This document shows, piece by piece, positions 60,087 to 64,000 of a stretch of 64,000 nucleotides of DNA. Position numbers and translations under genes: made by a program. The stretch lies in NCBI GenBank assembly GCA_030536575.1, contig JAUNPS010000013.1, positions 3,072-67,071 on the forward strand, given 5' to 3'. Within the stretch, counting starts at the first letter, position 1. Each line of letters starts with the position of its first letter. Below the pieces are notes generated by a model. It ran no database searches, was not told the origin of the DNA, and saw only the letters and a list, made by a program, of their open reading frames with translations. The DNA is from Eubacteriales bacterium. GTDB lineage: Bacteria; Bacillota; Clostridia; Lachnospirales; Lachnospiraceae.

Positions 60087-61103
60087 TCACGCCTTCCTCT
60101 GCCGCTTTATCATAATGTAAAGAACCACCGGCGCGCCGAAAACGGCCGTCACCGAACTGATGCTTAATTCCACCGGGGCGAACACCGTCCGGGCAATCAG
60201 ATCGCAGAACAGGCAGAACACCGCCCCTCCCAGGAAGCACCCCGGAATGACCAGAAGCGGCTTCGCCGTCTTCAAAAGACTCTTGACCAGGTGCGGAACC
60301 GCAATTCCCACAAAGGAAATCGGCCCGGCAAAAGCCGTCACGCAGGCGGACAAAATGCTGGAAAGCAGGATCAGCGCCACCCGGAACAGCCGGATATTCA
60401 CGCCCATATTCTGTGCGTAAACCTCCCCAAGCTGGTAGGCGCTGATGGGTTTCGACATGAGAAAGGTGAGAATCAGGGTCACAAAGACGACCACGGCCAT
60501 GACTTTCACATTGCCCCAGCTCATCCCGGAAAAGCTTCCCAAAGACCAGTTGTGCAGGTTTACAATATTTGAATCATCGGCAAAGGTCACCACGAAATCC
60601 GTCACCGCCGAACAGATATAGCCAATCATGACGCCGCTGATCACCAGCATGGACATCTGCTTGACCTTTCTGGAAACGGCCAGCACGAAGCCCATGGAAA
60701 TCAGCGAACCCACGAACGCCGAAAGGATCAGCACTGCCGAATTGGCCGACATGCCCCTTCCCAAAAGCCAGATCATCGAAAGGGCCACCACCAGCTTCGC
60801 CCCGGAAGAAATCCCCAGCACGAAAGGCCCGGCGATGGGATTGTTAAAAAAGGTCTGAAGCAGGAAGCCGGACACGGACAATGCGCCGCCCAGGATCACC
60901 GCCGCGCAGATACGCGGAAGGCGGATCGACCAGATAATCTGATAGGAAGTTTCCTCCCCTTCGCGCAGGAACAGAATCCGCAGGATATCCCCCACCGACA
61001 CGTGAATGCTTCCGGAATTGATATTCCAGACCACGAGTACAAAAAGAAGAACCAGCAGGATCACAAAGGATCCGATATAGCGCAGCTTTGTTTTGGATTT
61101 CAT
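60087..61103 (-). CDS. FecCD-type ABC permease
   Basis: 338 residues, about ten membrane helices. SIRLPRICAAVILGGALSVS and GISSGAKLVVALSMIWLLG are classical BtuC/FecCD N-terminal and coupling motifs, and SFVGIAVPHLVKSLLKTAKP the conserved cytoplasmic loop contacting the ATPase. AAGGAG precedes the ATG. Imports an iron, heme or corrin complex together with its neighbours. Confidence 0.94.
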   Translation of the reverse strand: MKSKTKLRYIGSFVILLVLLFVLVVWNINSGSIHVSVGDILRILFLREGEETSYQIIWSIRLPRICAAVILGGALSVSGFLLQTFFNNPIAGPFVLGISSGAKLVVALSMIWLLGRGMSANSAVLILSAFVGSLISMGFVLAVSRKVKQMSMLVISGVMIGYICSAVTDFVVTFADDSNIVNLHNWSLGSFSGMSWGNVKVMAVVVFVTLILTFLMSKPISAYQLGEVYAQNMGVNIRLFRVALILLSSILSACVTAFAGPISFVGIAVPHLVKSLLKTAKPLLVIPGCFLGGAVFCLFCDLIARTVFAPVELSISSVTAVFGAPVVLYIMIKRQRKA

Positions 61104-61115
61104 AAATCAGGCTCC

Positions 61116-62261
61116 TTATTCCAGACAGTAGAGATATTCCAAATGATCCTCCGGATGCTCTTCCGTCAGGATGCTGTGAATATCCAGGATCACATTGCCA
61201 AGGCTTGAGGTGTCCTGGAACATGCTTTTGCTTAAACACCAAACGTTCCCTTCTTTTACGGCCTTAAAGTCTGCAAGCAATGCGCTTTTGTCCAGAAAGG
61301 CGTCCAGGGACTTCAATTCCCCGTCGATGGTACTGTTATAAATCACATAATCCGCGTCTTTGGCTTTCGCGTAAAATTCCTCCATCTGCATGTTCATCGT
61401 GGACAGGGCGTTGTCGTCCCCGGTATCCAGGTTGGAAAAAATGTAGGTTCCTCCGGCCATCTCGATCATTTTCGACACGTAGTCCCCCGGTTTTCGGACA
61501 TTGGCGTAGCCGGATGAGGTAATGTAGAAAAAGGCGACGGTTTTTCCGGTGTTTTCTTCGCTTTCCAGGGCTTCCACCTGCGCGGCCTGCTTCTGGAACA
61601 GCTCCTCCGCCAGGTCTTCTTTTCCAAGCAGGACGGAATAAAGCTTCATCCACTCGATCCGGCCCAACGGATTCGGTTCATAACTGGAATAATCCACCAG
61701 AACCGGAATACCGAATTCCATCAGCTTTTCTTTCACTTCCGGCGTATGGTAAATCATCGTGGATTCAATGGCCAGCTTGCAGCTTTTCGACAGGATCAAT
61801 TCATAATCCGGGGCGCTGTATTTTCCGGCGTAAATCATTTCTCCGTTTTCCATGGCTTCTTTCGCTTCTTCCACGTACCAGCCGTCCGCATTCGTGCCGG
61901 ACAGCGTGATCGCGTCGCAGGCGTCCAGGGCGGCGAAATAGTCCATCACGGCCGTGGCCGCCAGATAAATATCCGTAACCGGCTGCTGCAAAATGACAAT
62001 GTCCGAATCGACCTCTTCCGGAACTTCTTCGCCTTCCGGCACTACCAGAAAACGGCTTCCTTCCGAAATCTGAATCAGGGCACAATCATTTTCGTAATAA
62101 TCCACCGAAAATTCCTGTGCGTAGGAAAGTTCCATGCTGTGATCCACTTTCATTTCCGGAAAGGAAAGCGTCTCAGCGCAGCCGGTACTTTTTACAGAAA
62201 ATAGACAGACAGCCAGGAAGAACATTTTGGCTGTCCTCCTGGCAAAATTCGTTTTCTTCAT
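61116..62261 (-). CDS. Periplasmic-type binding protein of the FecBCD importer
   Basis: 381 residues. N-terminus MKKTNFARRTAKMFFLAVCL then FSVKSTGCAET: a signal peptide ending in a Cys; TGCAE is a loose lipobox, so membrane anchoring is likely but not certain. The remainder has the two-lobed FecB/BtuF fold, with IVILQQPVTDIYLAAT and a domain-linking long helix (NPLGRIEWMKLYSVLLGKED). Seven Tyr pairs suggest aromatic ligand stacking. Delivers substrate to the FecCD permease 12 bp downstream. Confidence 0.88.
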   Translation of the reverse strand: MKKTNFARRTAKMFFLAVCLFSVKSTGCAETLSFPEMKVDHSMELSYAQEFSVDYYENDCALIQISEGSRFLVVPEGEEVPEEVDSDIVILQQPVTDIYLAATAVMDYFAALDACDAITLSGTNADGWYVEEAKEAMENGEMIYAGKYSAPDYELILSKSCKLAIESTMIYHTPEVKEKLMEFGIPVLVDYSSYEPNPLGRIEWMKLYSVLLGKEDLAEELFQKQAAQVEALESEENTGKTVAFFYITSSGYANVRKPGDYVSKMIEMAGGTYIFSNLDTGDDNALSTMNMQMEEFYAKAKDADYVIYNSTIDGELKSLDAFLDKSALLADFKAVKEGNVWCLSKSMFQDTSSLGNVILDIHSILTEEHPEDHLEYLYCLE

Positions 62262-62266
62262 GCGCT

Positions 62267-63310
62267 TTATTCCTGTGTCATACTTGCGGAATCAAAGGTC
62301 AGCGTGTAGTCGATTTCATGAGGTTCGCTCATGGCAGTCGTATCGGCAGTCACCGCAAGCTCCTCATCCAGGGCGGAAACCGGGATTTCAAATACGGAGT
62401 TGCCTTCCGTGTTCACCGGCTCATATTTTTCGCCGTCCACCAGCATGTAGTCGTAGTAAGGGCTGCTCCACTCGATGGTCGCCGTCATCACACCGTCTTT
62501 AACTTCCAGTTTACAGGGAGAGGTGACGGTGGATTTCCCGGAACCGCCGCCCAGGGTGACTGCGATGGTATACGTTCCGTCGGATACTGCCGCTTCTTCG
62601 GACGGCGTTTCGGTGCCGTCGGATGCCGCCGCGTCTTCGGCTGTGGCTTCGGTTTCCTTCGCTTCGGTTTCTTCGGAGCCTCCGCCGACAGTCAGCACTT
62701 TCTTTTCGCTTTTCTTGGGAAGAGAAGCCTGAATTTCCTCATATTTCGCTTCTTCCGCGAAGGCTTCCTTTGGCAGGTCATTGCCCTCGAAAATCAGGAT
62801 GCGGTCGTACCACATTTCTTTTTTCTTGCTGAATGCGGCGCAGTCTGTCTTCGCATTTAATTCTTCAATGGATACCGTGTAGACATAGGCTCCGTTTTCG
62901 TCTTCTTCGAAACCAATGTAATCTTCTTCCGGCGCTGCGGCCGCTTCTTCTCCGGTTCCCATATACACATACAGATAGCCGGTTCCGCCGAGGGTCATGG
63001 CCGCGGTCATTTCCCCGTCTTTGACTTCCAGGCTGCATGCCGTGATTTTAAACATGGAGGAGCTGGAATCCACGGAAATCTCGTAGGTTCCGTCGTTTAA
63101 ATCCGCTGCGGTCAGCGCCACCAGATTCGAGTCGTCCAGTTCCTCCGCCGGAGCCATATCGCTTGCGGACGCTACCGCCGCGCTGCTTTCCCCTTCAGCA
63201 GCAGAAGCAGCTTCGGTTGAAGCTGCTTCCGTCTCTTCTGCGTATGTGCTGAATGGGAAAACAGCAGAAAGTACCATTGCCATTGTAACTGCTGCTATTT
63301 TCCTGTACAT
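62267..63310 (-). CDS. Exported two-domain NEAT-like surface protein
   Basis: 347 residues; ATG 63310 follows GAGAGG. Signal peptide ends at TYAEE. Two tandem beta-domains (about 64-180 and 238-345), each opening with DGTY and reading like NEAT/Isd folds: SLEVKDGEMTAAMTLGGTGY in one, and LEVKDGVMTATIEWSSPYYD, MLVDGEKYEP in the other. An Ala/Thr/Glu-rich spacer joins them. NEAT domains bind heme. Here the axial Tyr position (YYDYM) is present but the helix is changed, so heme binding is an inference. It lies between CbiK and the binding protein. Confidence 0.7.
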   Translation of the reverse strand: MYRKIAAVTMAMVLSAVFPFSTYAEETEAASTEAASAAEGESSAAVASASDMAPAEELDDSNLVALTAADLNDGTYEISVDSSSSMFKITACSLEVKDGEMTAAMTLGGTGYLYVYMGTGEEAAAAPEEDYIGFEEDENGAYVYTVSIEELNAKTDCAAFSKKKEMWYDRILIFEGNDLPKEAFAEEAKYEEIQASLPKKSEKKVLTVGGGSEETEAKETEATAEDAAASDGTETPSEEAAVSDGTYTIAVTLGGGSGKSTVTSPCKLEVKDGVMTATIEWSSPYYDYMLVDGEKYEPVNTEGNSVFEIPVSALDEELAVTADTTAMSEPHEIDYTLTFDSASMTQE

Positions 63311-63374
63311 ATCTTTTTCCTCTCTTTTCTCAGTGCTTGTGCACGTGGACGTTCCGCAATGCTTCCGGCGCGTT

Positions 63375-64000
63375 TTATTCAGCCAGAAGATCCATGGCTT
63401 CCTGGGTATGCGCCACGTAAAGCTGCTGGATCTCTTCGATCTCGCCAAGGCCGGTCAGGATGCATTCCACTTCGTATCCCGCTGCTTCGAACTGGGATTT
63501 CCAGGAATCTTCCTCATCGCCTGCCATGTCGTTATGGGCGTGGTCGCCTGCTACGACCATCAGGTCTTCCAGGACAACTTTCGTATAATCGCCTTCCGCT
63601 ACCAGCGCCAGAACGTCTTCCAGGCTCGGTTCGGCTTCTACCGTACCGATGAAGTAGTTTTCGAATCCGGCTTCGGTCAGGGTTTCCTGCATCTTCGCGT
63701 AAACGCTGTTCGAGTCTGCCTCGGTGCCGTGGCCCATGAAGACGATAGCGGTTTCCCCGTCGTCATATTCCTTCGTCGCGTCGGTGATGGCCGTGGCGAC
63801 GGCCTGGAAATCTTCGTCGGTGGTCAGAAGCGGATTCGCCAGGACAACCTGGTCAAACTGGTCTACATAGGTTTCCAGTTCGTCTTTCAGATCCGTGTAT
63901 TCGTAGCCGTTCATCAGATGGGTGGGCTGTACGACAAGGGTCTTTACGCCGTTTTCGACCGCACGGTCCAGGGCTTCGCCTACGTTGTCGAATTTCTTTC
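63375..64000 (-). CDS. cbiK: CbiK-type tetrapyrrole chelatase, N-terminus beyond window
   Basis: Visible 208 codons, C-terminal part; the frame is open at the right edge. QPTHLMNGYEY is the CbiK active-site lead. The metal-binding residues appear as His in VFMGHGTEAD, Glu in GTVEAEPSLED and His in VAGDHAHNDM, the triad of Salmonella CbiK (H145, E175, H207). CbiK inserts Co2+ into sirohydrochlorin; exported versions exist (Desulfovibrio CbiKP). Whether this one has a signal peptide cannot be seen. First visible gene of the NEAT/FecBCD operon. Confidence 0.9.
   Translation of the reverse strand, partial: KKFDNVGEALDRAVENGVKTLVVQPTHLMNGYEYTDLKDELETYVDQFDQVVLANPLLTTDEDFQAVATAITDATKEYDDGETAIVFMGHGTEADSNSVYAKMQETLTEAGFENYFIGTVEAEPSLEDVLALVAEGDYTKVVLEDLMVVAGDHAHNDMAGDEEDSWKSQFEAAGYEVECILTGLGEIEEIQQLYVAHTQEAMDLLAE

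Overview
The window looks like chromosomal DNA of an anaerobic, probably spore-forming Bacillota of the Lachnospiraceae/Clostridia type. The basis is the gene families: two tandem type III glutamine synthetases, class II aldolase, a DUF1002 secreted protein, a CdaR-type regulator, a LysM-GH18 spore-cortex-type hydrolase, AGCS and BrnQ transporters, and CbiK. Promoters have the consensus -35/17/-10 form and Shine-Dalgarno sequences are strong. No rRNA, tRNA, CRISPR array, integrase or phage module was found. Most genes from 2.5 to 50 kb are on the minus strand.

Layout. 0-6.5 kb: cut secreted protein, CNNM/CorC-type transporter with a foldable leader, a sigma-like protein overlapping a CtpA protease, a CdaR regulator and a degenerate TagA-like protein. 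6.7-13.5 kb: a five-gene operon driven by a consensus promoter: small exported protein, large double-HTH regulator, thermolysin-like M4 protease and two exported proteins of unknown function. 13.8-26.8 kb: metabolism and housekeeping: glnN-glnN, aldolase, lipid kinase, DUF1002 protein, AGCS symporter, greA, brnQ and a flavodoxin.

26.9-34.1 kb: a cluster that looks translation- and drug-linked. A small HTH protein, a TetM-like ribosomal GTPase fused to a Rae1/YacP-like NYN nuclease, and an alkyltransferase-like protein form one operon. Downstream are two MATE exporters behind a promoter, a nine-codon leader ORF and a terminator whose 5' arm is that leader ORF: a probable ribosome-controlled attenuator. 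An XRE/membrane-protein pair with a phased triple-repeat operator lies beyond.

34.2-50.1 kb: a lower-GC accessory zone. Intact genes (AraC, MerR-ABC exporter, CapA, isochorismatase, DJ-1, DinB, ICMT and GNAT families) are mixed with gene wrecks. Four genes (an ATPase, a YoaP acetyltransferase, an MFS transporter and an FMN reductase) keep both ends and have lost the middle. There is also an IS1634-type transposase tail.

50.4-57.8 kb: an ECF sigma/anti-sigma pair, then a three-gene ABC-2 exporter divergent from a LiaSR/DesKR-type two-component system with a palindromic operator between them. 57.8-64 kb: a LysM-GH18 hydrolase, then an operon of CbiK chelatase, a NEAT-like two-domain surface protein and a FecBCD-type importer. 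This last operon is best read as a tetrapyrrole/metal capture system in which a chelatase works beside a surface binder and uptake transporter.
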